The translations under genes and the position numbers were made by a program. Under the pieces are notes generated by a model, which had not been told where the DNA came from, searched no databases, and saw nothing but the letters and a program-made list of their open reading frames with translations. From positions 248,001-312,000 of the forward strand of contig BPQB01000025.1 in the NCBI GenBank assembly GCA_019973155.2: 64,000 bases of DNA. The letters are read 5' to 3'. Source of the stretch: Phanerochaete sordida. Taxonomy: Eukaryota; Basidiomycota; Agaricomycetes; Polyporales; Phanerochaetaceae. Within the stretch, counting starts at the first letter, position 1. The number at the start of each line of letters is the position of its first letter. Positions 23,735-35,300 of the stretch are shown here, one piece after another.

Positions 23735-25798
23735 ATGGCGGCACCGACGGACCCGCGGGCCTCGCTCACAGAACTCGAACGCGCCCTGCGGCGCGTGCGC
23801 TCCGAGAACGACTTGCCCGACGACGCTGGCCTGACAGAGGTCCCTCGACGGTCTCAGCAGCGGCAGTCGATACGGGTCCAACGCGTGCGTCGCTCCGAGG
23901 ACGCCGTCGCGTTCCGACAGGCACTGCAGGATGCAGGATTCGGGGAAACGACGGGCGACGCGCAGCCGCCGCACGGCCGCATGCCGCAGCGGCCCGCGCC
24001 CGCGCGCACGAACGACGACCTCCGCAGCCAGCAGGAGCTGCTCGAGGCACTACAAAACCTCCAGCAGACGCTGCCCGAGCTCCAGACCCAGGTCGAGCAG
24101 CTCACCGCCGCACAGAACCGACAAAGGGAACGCCGCGTGCCCCCCGGCCTCCGCGGCAAGATTCTGCTGTTCCTCGGCCAGGTCGGCCCCGACGCGGAGG
24201 TCAGGAGCAAGCTCGTGTCGTTTGTGTGGAGTATGTTGTTCGGGCTAGCTCAAGTGCGCATCTTCGTCGACACTTGCGGTGCTCGTCCGCCTGATAGCTA
24301 ACAACCGTCATATTATGCAGTTTGTTGTTATCGTGACCCTTCTCGCATACTCAAGTAAACATGAGAGTCCGACAAGACCGGGCGAGACAGAGTGGCATGC
24401 TTGCGAACGTCCTCTCGGGGCATGGAATGCTGTCTGGATAGTTCGCTGCTTCCTCGGGTGCCTACATTCATACTGGACGTGGCGCGTTGAACTCAAGCGG
24501 AGTCTGCTGTGAGCACATACCACTTCCTAACACTTATCGTCGTCTGACCCTTGAACCTAGACAAAGAAGCAGAAATTCGGATAATGATGCGGAAAATGGT
24601 CGCTCCACACGATCAGGCAGACCATCCGGTGCTAGCCAGAATTCGCGCAGAGATCGACCAACTTCTGGTAATTCTAGATTTGACGAGGTCTCCGGTAATG
24701 ACAGCCAGCGCAACCACCAGGTTCCCATTCTTCTCTCACGGTCCGTCATACCAGCTGCGTATCGGGTTATCCCCACTGAACTTGATTGCGTAGACTTGGG
24801 AACCTCACCGACATGCTCGGCATCGTATGGTTCCTCACCGCTCACATCTTGGTATACACATCTGTGAAGACATGCCGCTTCGCAGCACCGCATCTGTGGT
24901 GGCTAAGCTTCAGCATTCTCTGCATTCTTTACTTCATGATACTCGAGGTTTTCCTGGTTGGACTGATCGTGTTCATCTTCTGGCCAGTAGCATATGTGAG
25001 CTGTCTTAGGGATTCCATGCGACCTGTATCGCTAAATCTTTTTCTAGCTCACATGGAACATCTTCCTCCTCTGCATCGGGCGACACCCCGTTCAGAGGAT
25101 GCCTATGAGGCCCGAGATCGGCAAGGTGCCCAAGTCACTCGTCGACCAAATCCCGCTCGTTCTGTACATCCCACCTCCGCCAGAAGACGAGACGAAGGGC
25201 AAAGACAACGAGGAATCAACGCCATCAATTCCATATACATATCCTCCTGTCAACAAGCCGACGCCCAAGAAACGCCGCTTCGCGTTCCTCCGCCGGTCGA
25301 ACAAGCCGAAGAAGAGCGAAAAGCAGGGCAAGTCCGCGAAGCCGGGGGCAGACAAGGACGGCGGCGCGACGTGGGAGGACAAGTGGGTGCCGGGCGACTA
25401 CCCGTTCGTCCGTCTCGAGGGCAACCGCGCCGCGTGCGCGATCTGCCTCATGGACTTCGAGGAGCCGCAGCGGGCGGGGGCTGCGAAGGCCGACGGCGGC
25501 GCCGCGGCGGACGCGGGCGGCGACGCGGCGCTCGTGCAGGTCGACGAGGTCACGCGCGACGACGCGCAGCGGCTCAAGCTCGAGGACGCTGGCGAGGGCC
25601 CGCAGCCGCTGCGCCTCCTGGGCTGTGGGCACGTCTTCCACGTGAGTGTGCAAGGCTTCTCTGTCCGGGCTGCGCTGATGCTGGTGTCGTTTCTGCCAGA
25701 AAACATGTGTCGATCCGTGGCTCATTGATGTCTCTGGACGGTGTCCGGTCTGTCAACGACCTGTGGAGGTAGGGAAGGAAGGAAGGACTACTGGCTGA
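23735..25798 (+). CDS. Multi-pass membrane RING-H2 E3 ubiquitin ligase
   Basis: About 593 residues in six exons (23735-24253, 24321-24508, 24561-24740, 24794-24995, 25048-25641, 25700-25798). A charged N terminus with a coiled coil (about 95-130) precedes membrane segments (SFVWSMLFGLAQFVVIVTLL and, after a Ser/Arg-rich loop, GIVWFLTAHILVYTSV, LWWLSFSILCILYFMILEVF, IFWPVAYLTWNIFLL). The cytosolic C terminus has a RING-H2 finger: CAIC, then CGHVFHKTC, then CPVC. The first and second ligand pairs are separated by 59 residues rich in Ala, Gly and Asp, far more than usual. The last intron falls inside the CxHxxHxxC knuckle. It likely ubiquitinates targets at an internal membrane such as the ER or vacuole; substrates are unknown. 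Confidence 0.85.
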
Positions 25799-26145
25799 GT
25801 GTACTATGATCATCAGGATTTTTCATGCGTTGACACGATTTCTACCGTCTTTGTTATCTCGTAGCCCCCCTGGAATGTTGTACAGTATTCGTATCAATGT
25901 TATCGCTCTCATTACTGGACATGGATTCAGTCATTTGTACCACATACACAAACCGGAGTTGGTGTTCGCCAATATTTTTTCAAAGATTGTCTCGCTCCGG
26001 AAGGCCGGTGCCATGTTCGCTCCAATGGCTGCAAATTCCATGTCTAAATATCAAGCTTAGAATCATCGTCGAAGCACGAGATACATGGGGTATTATGGGG
26101 TATTATCCTGCAACAGTGATGTTGCATCTTCCAGGCCGTAACACT
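25799..26145. other. Intergenic, convergent 3' ends
   Basis: AT-richer 3' flanks of the RING gene and the SDR gene. A direct repeat GGGGTATTAT occurs twice near 26090-26106. No gene is seen. Confidence 0.6.
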
Positions 26146-27519
26146 CTAATTCTGCGCCTTGGCAATCGCCTCGACCTCGGGCCTAATGCTCGCGAGCAGA
26201 TCCTTGGTGGAGTGTTTCGGGCTCCAGCCGAGTGCCTTCGCGCGGGACGCGCGGAAGCGCGAGTTCGTGCCCCAGAGCTGGCCTATTTCCTGCAGCAGCG
26301 TCATCAGCGTTGCGTTTCCCGCCGCAGTGAGAGAAGACCACATACGAAGGTGAAGAAGTACTTCGCGAGCTCATCGTCGCTGAACGACGTCGGCTCCGCG
26401 TCCTGCGTGAGCCCGAGGGCGCGCATGGCGTCGCCGATCGCCCGCGCGATGTCGCGCCACGACGCCTCGTCGTTGCCCGCGAAGTAGTAGCCGTTGAGAC
26501 CGTGTCCGACGTTGTCAGCCCCGTTCTTCAAGATCGCGTTGAAGAGCAGGACGAAGAGGTCCGCAGCTGAGGTCCGCAAACGTGTCAGCACGGCGGTTCA
26601 GGATGTGGGGAAGCGGGGCGCGTACCGTCCTCGACGTGGACGTTTCCCCAGAGCGGGAGGCCCTGGCCGACCATGCCCGCGCGTCCGCGTGCGAGCGCAG
26701 CCTTGATCATGAGCGGGATCTGGATCGAGTGCGTGTTCTGGATGCCGGCGTCGACGAACGGCCCTGAGGGCGCGCCGTAGACAGTGCCGGGCGAGATCTG
26801 GAACGTGCGCGCGTATCCTGCAGCGCCATTAAGACACGGAGGTTCGCATGGCGATAAAGATTACGCACCCTCCTTGTCGGCAGCGAAGACCGCGTCGTCG
26901 ACGTTCCGGTGCAGCGCGGCGGGGCTGATGCCCGCAAGCGCCTCGACGTCGGTGTCGTCCCAGACGCGCTCGCGCACGAGGTTGCCCTTGTCCTGACCCT
27001 CGATCACGATAGCGCTACCAGACTGTGTATGCAAATGTCAATTTCTGACTCGAGGAGCAGGGTAATGCCAGGACATACGGTGTGGATGAGCACGGGGACG
27101 TCGCCGGTCTTCTCATGGCGGTTCTTAAGACCCTTGAGCAGCGCCTGCATGGCAGGCAGATCGTCCGCATCGACCTAAGACAGCGTTAGCGCATGCTGCT
27201 GAGGGTAAGCAGACGGGGAAGACCCACGATCTGGAAGACGATATGCGCATTCTCAGCAAGCTTCTCGGTGAGCGCGTGGTCGTCCTTGTAAGAGCCGATG
27301 ACGGTCTTGACACCGAACGACTCGAGAGTCTTCGCCTTGTCCTGGCCGCGCACGAGCGCAGTGATCTCAAAGTTCTGTGCGTTAGGGTGCTTGAGCAGGC
27401 GGGCGAGCACGGAGCCGCCGATGTAGCCTGTGCGTCGATGAGCAAGCTGCACGCGTTGAGTACGCGTCAAGAGACGCACCAGTCGCGCCGAGGATGAGGA
27501 TGGGTGTCTTCGCGGCCAT
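26146..27519 (-). CDS. NAD(P)-binding extended SDR / NmrA-like protein
   Basis: About 348 residues in seven exons (27480-27519, 27228-27427, 27079-27174, 26869-27022, 26626-26817, 26346-26566, 26146-26289). The protein begins with a Rossmann fold: MAAKTPILILGATGYIGGSV contains the GxxGxxG nucleotide-binding motif, split by intron 1. ALVRGQDKAK lies at the end of strand 2. A Tyr-containing segment (ISPGTVYGAPSG) resembles the downstream part of extended SDRs, but a clear YxxxK catalytic pair is not evident, so it could be a redox sensor or an atypical reductase. Substrate unknown. A TATAAA at 27623-27628 lies upstream. Confidence 0.82.
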
Positions 27520-28221
27520 TGCTTATTGTATGTGGTGGTTAGAGTGCTGGAAGGGTTGAGAGTGCTGTGGGTATGAGAGAGGTGTGGATGAGGATGCAGC
27601 ACATCGTCCCCACACGCTCGCATTTATACCCATAGCAGAGTCCTGCGCGAAGAGGCCTGATGAGTAACTGGCAGCGCGCATAGCATGCGTCGACGGCGAG
27701 CACAGGAGTGCGCGAGACTGGCCCGGCCTTCGTCCCAAGTGCATCAGCGCACGCGGAAGACCTGCTTTGGCAGGCGTCTGGGCGCGACCCCCGCGCGCGC
27801 AGGCAAGCGCCCATGAATAATCACGCCGCCGGCGCGTCGATTAGCAACCACACCGCGTCCAGCTCGCGTTCTCCTCGCGCCCATCGTGCGGCAACAATGT
27901 CAGCGCGCTGCTCCGGCGCTCGCGAGCATCTTCGCGCAATTGTCGGAACGGTCGTTTGTAAAGAAGACGCTGACTGACAGTGGGCGCGGGGCGGGTGGGC
28001 GCTGGCGCTTATCAGGGTAAGCGCGCCTCAGGACTGCGAAGTGAAGTCTTGCTTCGTGTTCCAAACCTCTAGACGCTACCTCACTCCGCACAAAGAGGAC
28101 GGACGATAGAAGTTTGCGTTATTCGGAGGTCGAGTTCAACGAGAGCAGACACAGCAGGTCAAGACAAATATACAAGTACACCAAGAAATAATCTAACTAG
28201 AAGCATCCACCCAGAGCCCCT
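27520..28221. other. Intergenic between SDR gene and CPA1
   Basis: Promoter of the SDR gene (TATAAA at 27623-27628 on the minus strand, 104 nt before its ATG) and the 3' flank of CPA1. No further gene is seen. Confidence 0.55.
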
Positions 28222-29647
28222 CTACGCCGTCGCCGCGATGGGCTGCGGCTGTGGCTGCGCGAACGCGGGCTCGACATGCGCGGCGCCCATGACGTCGCGC
28301 GTGGGCACGTCCGCCTGGAGCTTGACCGCACGACATTCGGCGAGGAAGTCGGTGAACATCTCGATCGTGTCGAGCGGGCCGCCCGCGCTCTCGGGGTGGA
28401 ACTGCACGCCCCAGACCTTCTTGCCCGAGTCCGCGGTCGACTTGATGCCCTCGACGGACGAGTCGTTGCAGTTGATGAAGAACGGCTCCCAGCCCGCCGG
28501 GAACGGGTCCTGCAGCTTCAGCGCGTACTGGTGGTTTTGGCTGTGGGACGCACGGTCAGTTGATGCGGCGCGAAGCAGAACGATGCAAGAAAACTCACCT
28601 AGTGACGTAAACGCGGCCAGCCTTGATGGAGCCGGACGACGCGAGGGCGAGGACGGGTTGGTTGTGTCCGCGGTTACCGAAGGTCATGCGGTAGGCGTCC
28701 AGGCCGGCGGCGATACCGATGACTTGGTGACCCATGCAGATGCCGAAGACGGGCTTCGTCCACTCCTGCAGCGTCTTGCGGAGGTGCATAGCGGCCTCCA
28801 TGCAGTGCATCGGGTCGCCAGGGCCGTTCGAGAGGAAAAGGCCGTCGTACTGGTCGCGGATCTTGTTGAAGTCGTAGTTCCACGGGAGAACGGTGACAGA
28901 CGCGCCACGGCGGACGAGGGAGCGGAGAATGTTGGCCTTGGCACCGAAGTCGAGGACGGCGATCTTGACGTCACCGTTCGGGTTCAGAACGAAGGGCTCC
29001 TTGGTGGAAACCTGATCGACGAGGTTCTCGGTCGTCGGGTCCCAGTATTCGTGAGAAGCAGGCGCGGGCTTTCCTGCGTCAGCACCGACGGCAAGGCGGC
29101 CGAGGGTGGTGCCCTGGTCACGGAGGAGAGTAGTGATGGCACGAGTGTCGACACCAGTGATGCCTGGCACGCCGTGGCGCTGGCACCACTGTGCAAGAGA
29201 CTCGACGGCCAAGTAGTGGGAGTACTTCTCGGCGACGTCTGCAACGACAACGGCCGAGCATTGAATGCGCTCTGATTCAAGATAGACACCGACGTCTTGG
29301 CTATCGACAGGAGTCTTGTTGTTGGGAACACCGTAGTTTCCGATGAGTGGTGTGGTGAAGACGAGAATCTGGCCTCGGTATGAGGGATCGGTCATCGATT
29401 CGGTGTCTGCATCGAGAGTCAGAAGACAGCTTAAGTCGTCTGCAAGAGCGTACGCACAGGATGTGATTGATGTTGAAAAGACGGTCTCGCCGAAAATGCT
29501 CTTGGGAGCACCGAACGAGCGTCCGTGGAAGGACTGGCCAGTCTTCAGGTGAAGGGATGCTGGGAGCGAGGGAGCCGGGGTCGACGTGGCATGGGTGGCA
29601 AAGCCCCTCGAGAGACGCGAAACACGAGTGAAGTTACGGAAGAGCAT
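28222..29647 (-). CDS. CPA1: Carbamoyl-phosphate synthase small subunit, arginine-specific, mitochondrial
   Basis: Glutaminase subunit that hydrolyses glutamine and passes ammonia to the large subunit for carbamoyl phosphate, the first step toward citrulline and arginine. Two exons, 28599-29647 and 28222-28540, give about 455 residues. The start chosen at 29647 yields a mitochondrial presequence (MLFRNFTRVSRLSRGFATHA). The CPSase small-chain N-terminal domain (GETVFSTSITSC, ITGVDTRAITTLLR) is followed by a class I glutamine amidotransferase: the nucleophile Cys304 lies in FGICMGHQ and the His-Glu pair in QFHPES. The C terminus is extended by about 40 residues rich in Ala and Gln. The separate small-subunit gene and the upstream attenuator peptide identify the arginine, not the pyrimidine, enzyme. 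Confidence 0.96.
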
Positions 29648-29660
29648 CTTGTCGAACAGT

Positions 29661-29785
29661 TTAATGACTGAGGAGCGAGAAAACAAGGTCACTGAGGTAG
29701 CTGTGGAGGGTAGTGTGAGCAAACTGGGTCGTCAGCGGTGGCAGCAGAGGACATACTCGTCGCGAGTGCTTTGTGTGAAGATCAT
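29661..29785 (-). CDS. Arginine attenuator peptide uORF in the CPA1 leader (spliced)
   Basis: A 22-codon upstream ORF whose stop lies 13 nt before the CPA1 start codon. Exons 29757-29785 and 29661-29700 flank a 56-nt intron (GTATGT ... CCACAG). The product starts with MIFTQSTR and contains DDYLSDLVF, matching the core of the fungal arginine attenuator peptide (Neurospora SQDYLSDHLW), including the Asp just before Tyr that is essential there. In yeast and Neurospora the nascent peptide stalls the ribosome at its stop codon when arginine is high and so reduces CPA1/arg-2 translation. The same control is inferred here. The intron splits the Asp codon, so unspliced leaders cannot make the peptide. 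Confidence 0.9.
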
Positions 29786-30671
29786 AGACGAGCGGTGTCG
29801 CTCTGAGAAGGGTTGGAGCAGCTGCGCTGGCTGTGAGAGGGCGGGTGGTGGTGGAATGAGTCAAGGTTGAGTCAACGCGAACGCACGTCCTCCAAATTTT
29901 TGCTCGCGTGGCACGCGCGCCATCATTCGGCCTTATCGCATCCCGCCCCACCTTTCCTCATTCTCCTGGACCCTCCAGAAAATACCAGCTCTCCTTTCTG
30001 ACAGATTTATTTCTCTGGTCATCCTCTGCGTACAGAGGCCCTCGTTGCTCGTCGCGCGCCTGAAACATCCTCGGGCTGCACCGCCGCAATTGGAAGCGCT
30101 ACTGACGCGCTCGGAGAGCGCGTGCTTCACTTGCAGAGTCTCGTGCGTAAGTCTCGTGCTGCTCGGCTGAGCTTGTTCGCAAGCTATGTATGGTGCTCAA
30201 ATCTCTAGGTCTTGTCCGACGTGCGCAGGCTACTTCTCATACACGTTCGCGAATACGTCCTTGCGACCCTGCTTGAAGTCGTTGGACGATGAGCATCATG
30301 AGCCGTCTCCTGCCATATCTACGGCGTGAGCCGAACGACCATGTCAGCTATGAAGAAGATAGACGAAGAAGCTCGAACGTCGTTTTCAACGGCTAGCTTT
30401 CTCTACGACCGCACACACTCCCGTGGGAGCGTAATGTCCACCGTTTCAGCACACCGTTTCACGATCTTCCCTTGCATGCGAAGATTCCTCTGACTGACTG
30501 CAAGTTGCGCTTCTCATAAGCAACTCCGGCCGTGATGACAAACACTATTCTTAGGAAAACAACTCCCGTACTGTCTGGCCCATCAACGAGTGTTTTCCGA
30601 GATTGGGAGCACTACCTCATATAAGACATTGCAGTACCAATGGCAGCCGTATGACCTGGTGTGCCGCTGTC
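29786..30671. promoter_or_regulatory. Shared upstream region of CPA1 and the MDR reductase
   Basis: About 0.9 kb between divergent genes, holding the remaining CPA1 leader and both promoters. I see no confident element beyond the uORF listed separately. Confidence 0.5.
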
Positions 30672-32065
30672 ATGGCCTCTGTGAGAAATGCGCGTGTGGT
30701 ATTCAGCGAGATCCCACAAGGTGAGTTGCGCAATACAGTCATTCAACTTGTGCACTCTACATCTCTGAACATGATTCTGGTCAGGTGTCCCCGACCCTCA
30801 GCGGTCAGTGAAGTATGACGAGTCCGAGCTTATTGACTTGGACAACGTTCCTCTTAATGGCGGATTCCTCGCGAAAGCCGTGGCGCTTTCCATCGATCCG
30901 TACATGCGGAACAGGATGCGAGAAGCCCATATCGTGCAGCGCTTTGTGAGAAAACCTGATGTTCATAGTTTTCCTGACGCGCCCTGATGCCATGCACAGA
31001 GCCCATTCTTGCTTGGCAAGCCGTAAGCAGAATCGACCGCCCCGCAACAAAACAGGCTTTTACAGGAGTTTCCAGGCTCGTGAATTATGGCGTCGGACGC
31101 GTCATACGCTCAGAGCACCCAGGCATCAAGCCCGGCGACTACTTCCACCGCAAGGACCTTTGTACGTACACCCTTTTGATCACTGGACGACACCTCACCA
31201 AGTGCACGCAGCCTTCCAGGAGTATTCAGTCATCCCTGACCTGAGTGACGTGTACGTCCTCACGAACGAGCAGAAGCTCCCATGGACCTTGTACTGTGGC
31301 GTAGCGGGCATGGCCGGCCAGACCGCGTGGATGGGCTGGCACGAGTACGCGGCGCCCAAGCCTGGCGACGTCTGCTTCGTGACCGCCGCTGGCGGTACGT
31401 CGGGCGAGCTCCTTCCGCGAAACGGATGCTGAACCCGTCACAGGCCCCGTGGGCTCCTTCGTCATCCAACTCGCGAAGGCCGCGGGGTGCAAGGTCGTCG
31501 CGTCCGCCGGGTCCGCGGACAAGCTCCAGTTCGCGAGGGAGTGCGGCGCGGATGTCGTCTTCAACTACAAGACCGCGAGCACGGCGGACGTCTTGCAGCA
31601 GGAGGGTCCTGTGAACATGTGAGGCGCCCCGCGCTCGGCGCCGCTTTATCCTGACGCGGCCTGCTAGCTACTGGGACAACGTCGGCGGCACGAGCCTCGA
31701 CGCCGCGCTCGCGCACTCGGCGAACTCGGCGCGCTTCATCGTGCGTGCGCTGCACCCCTCGCCTCTACACGCCGCTGACACCCACGCAGGAGTGCGGCAT
31801 GATCTCGACGATCAACGGCGAGAGCCCGCACGTGAAGAACCTGGGCATGATCGTCGGGAACGACCTCAAGGTGTTCGGCTTCATCGTCGGCACGCTCCTG
31901 CCGCGGTATGAGGACGCGTTCTACGGCGAGGTGCCGCGCCTCGTCGCGGAGGGCAAGATCAGGTACCGTGAGGATGTCAAGAAGGGGCTGCAGTACGTCG
32001 GGCAGGCCATCTATGAGGTGCAGACAGGCGGGAATAAGGGGAAGAGTGTCATTTCGCTGGAGTAG
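30672..32065 (+). CDS. NADP-dependent MDR oxidoreductase (prostaglandin/alkenal reductase type)
   Basis: Medium-chain, zinc-independent reductase of the leukotriene B4 12-hydroxydehydrogenase/PTGR group, which reduces activated C=C bonds of enals and enones. Exons 30672-30720, 30785-30945, 31000-31022, 31076-31161, 31212-31394, 31444-31618, 31668-31740 and 31790-32065 give about 341 residues. Family marks are ALSIDPYMRNRM and LVNYGVGRVIRSEHP in the catalytic domain, GMAGQTAWMGW, the NADP-binding glycine motif AAGGPVGSFVIQLAKAAGC and YWDNVGGTSLDAAL. No zinc ligands are present. Exon 3 is only 23 nt (SPFLLGKP). Likely cytosolic detoxification; the substrate is unknown. Confidence 0.9.
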
Positions 32066-32319
32066 TCGGACCGGATTTACTTCGTCTCAGCGCCGTGTCC
32101 GATATTGTGCATCTCACCATTGCACTCATCCTCAAGCGTTCATACGGTCCTTGGAGTGGGAAATGGGGCAGCATAAGTTGCACACCAATATGCAAGGAGC
32201 AATAGGACAAGCATGTACACTAAACATTAGGCAGCAAGCGTCAGTGGAGTCCAATAAATGTGGTGCATAGCGTAGTCAAGATGGCAAGAAACGAGAAACC
32301 AAGGAAACAGCCTCTAGAT

Positions 32320-35300
32320 TCACTCAGCGAACATCTCTTTCTTCTGTACACCCGCACGGCGATTTTTAGGAATGTGCGAGATCGGCTCGTCGTCGTCGTC
32401 GTCGTCCGAGCTCGAGTCCGACGCGTGTGCGAGGTCGCCGTACATACTCGCGCGCCGGTCCTCGACGGTCGCGCTCGACTGGCGGCGCTGCGACGGCAGC
32501 GGCACGGACGACACCGGCGAGCGCGGCGAGAACATGTCCTGGCTCGCGATATCGGACAGCCGCCGGAACTGCGGCTTGAACGTCGGGATCGGACGCTTGA
32601 ACGGCGACTGCGACGCCGGCTGCGAGCCCCCCGGCGCGGGCTGCGACGAGTGCTGTGGCGTCGCGTGCTGGCCCTGGCTCTGGCTCTGGCTGTCGCTCGG
32701 CGTGAAGAGCGGTTGCGTGAGCGCGCGTGGCGGGACCTTCACGGTCGGTGTGTCGTCCTCGGAATCGTGGGCCACATCGTGGTCTTCCGCGTCCGCGTCG
32801 TCCCGCTCTTCGTCCTGCACGGCGGTCGAGCGCGCTTCGGAACCATGGCTTGGGCTGCTCGAGCGCAGCTCGTCGACCATCGATATCGTGTCCGCGTCGT
32901 GCATACTAGAGGCCTGACTCAGAGCTGTCCACTGGGCCGTCGAGATGCCTGCCGGGCTAAGTGGTGCTTTCGCAGGCGCACGGACTGGCTGGCTCGCAGC
33001 GGGACGCGTAGTCTGTGTCGAAGGCGGCTCTGCCTCGTCCACCTCTGCCTCTTCGGCCTTCTCGTCTGCGGCATTCGACTTTTTGCCGGCACTCGCCTTC
33101 TTCTCTTTCGCAGCGGCAGCCTTCTCAGCCTTCAAACGCGCCTTCTCCTCCGCAGCTGCCTTACGCTCAGCAGCCTTCCTCTGCTTCTCGGCCTCCCTCT
33201 CCTCAGCCTTGCGCTTCTTCTCTGCCTCTTTGTCCGCGGCTATCTTCGCCTTCTCCTCTGCGGACTTCGTCGGGGGGCGTCCGCGGCGCTTTGCAACCGG
33301 AGGCTCCGCGGCAGGTACAGGCGAAGGAGGGGCGGGTTCGGTACTAGGCTCCTGAGTCGTCTTGCGAGACGAGCGGCGAACCTCGGTGCCTTGTTGTGAC
33401 AGCTCCTCCTCCTCTGGCACAGATGCAGGAGGCGCAGTCTCTGCCCGCTTGCTGGGAGCCTCTGGCTGTCTACTTGAAGCTCGTGTCGACCTCCGGACGG
33501 GCTGAGATGCCGGTGGAGCATTGGACGACGGGAGCTTGCCGTTCCGATCCCTCATGCGCTTCGTCTGCCCTGACTTGGGTGGCGTGACGGGAGGTGGCGT
33601 AGCCTTCTCAAGGACGTCTTCCTCGTCCATTTCGATCGGGTCTTCAATCTCGATGCTCGGCTGCTTGTCAAAGTCCTCCGAAGGCTCGATAGGATCTTCC
33701 TCGTCCTCCTGCGACGGCCTCTCACCAGGACTATCAGCAGGCGTAGAGCCCGTATGCGCAGGTGGTGCCTCTTCCTGCTGCAGGCCCGCGGTGTCCGCAT
33801 CGTCGTCTGCCGCGAGCTCACTCTCAGGGACAGTTTGAGATGACTGAGGAATCTCGAGAGCCGGCTCCTCTATATCCTCCTCCTCTGGCTGAACTTCCTC
33901 CGCGAAGTCGTCTGCTACAGGTTGCTCGTCCGTCGTCTTCTCAACTTCGGCAGCTTCGACTGGATCTGACGTCGGAACGACGTCGTACTCCTCTTCTTTG
34001 AGCTCAGCTGCGGGAGCCAACGGTGTTGTCTCCACGTCATCTTGCAGCTCAAGCTGAGTTTCGTCCTCCGAAGCGTTCTCCTCAGACACTAGCTTCACAT
34101 CTGCAGTGGATGACAGAGGTAGACCAGAGTTAGACTCTGCAACTGCAACTGGCGCAGGCGACTCAACTGAGTTCTGTTAGAGCATTTAGGTCCGGTACGA
34201 TGATGACGCATGATTAAGCACTTACATCACCGTCTTCCGCCGCAGATTCTTCCACCTCAGGACTGGCAGTTGCCGCAGGTTCCTCCATTCCGGATGCGGC
34301 CGCTTCATCGTCATCAACTAGTTCCTCATCGGAGGATGCAGGAGCACGCTTCTCGAAGCGCTTGGACATCCTCCGGTACGCCTTCTCCTCCTTCTCTTCC
34401 GCCTCCGACGCGAGCTCCTCGTCCTCGCTCTCGGATTTGTCCTCTTCGCTTGAATCCGACGGCAGCAAGGACAAGATGCTCTTGCGAGGCAGGGGTCCTC
34501 GGAGAAGAGCCTCGACGTCCATCTCGCTGAGATTTGCGGAGTTCGAGGCAGAGTTCAGGCGCGAGGCGCTAGCAGAGAGCGGAGGGATCGCCACCGCTTC
34601 AACCTCCTGTTCGTCATTTTCCTCGTCGCTGTCGTCGCTGCTGCCCTCGTCGTGGCCCTGAATGGGGACCTCCGAGAACTGACTCCCGGCAGAAATTACG
34701 CCGGACAAACGGCGAGTGGGCTCCGGAGCGGCGGAGACATGTGAAGCAGAGGTCTCCCCTGGGGCCTTTCCGTTGACGGAGCTCGAGCTTGCAGGAGCAT
34801 TGGGTGCCTTAGCCACCGCTGCTGATGCCCTCTCATGAGCTCTCGAAATCGCGACGCTGATAGAGCTATCGTCGGGGTCAGCAGCGGGCGTCTCGTCCTG
34901 CTTGCCGTCCGGGATAGCCTCATCTTCGAGATCGGCAGGGCCCCAAGACGTGCTCAGCCGAGACTTTGCTGGCGCTTTGCGGGCAGCAGAGGTCGCCTTT
35001 GCTGCGGATTTCTTCGGCGCAGCAGAAGCGGTCGACTTGGCGGGCTCGGGTACCTTGGGAGCTGGTGCAGGATCGACGTGGTTCGGAAGCGCAACGCCAT
35101 TGGCCTTGGTCTTCCCCAGGACGGCAGAAATCGCTGCGAAAATATCGTCGTCCACTGCAGCTACCTCAGCCTGCGTGGGCTTCTCTTTTTCCTTCTTCCC
35201 CTTCCGAGACGCCTTGGCTTTCGGCTCAGGTACTGTCAATCTTGCTTTAATAAATGCCGCTTGAACACACATACGATTATCGTGCTAACAGACCTGCAGG

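Noticed and set aside
32260..33399. 379-residue plus-strand frame rich in Arg, Leu and Val
   Set aside because: Antisense to the Lys/Glu/Ala-rich part of the Dnt1-like gene.
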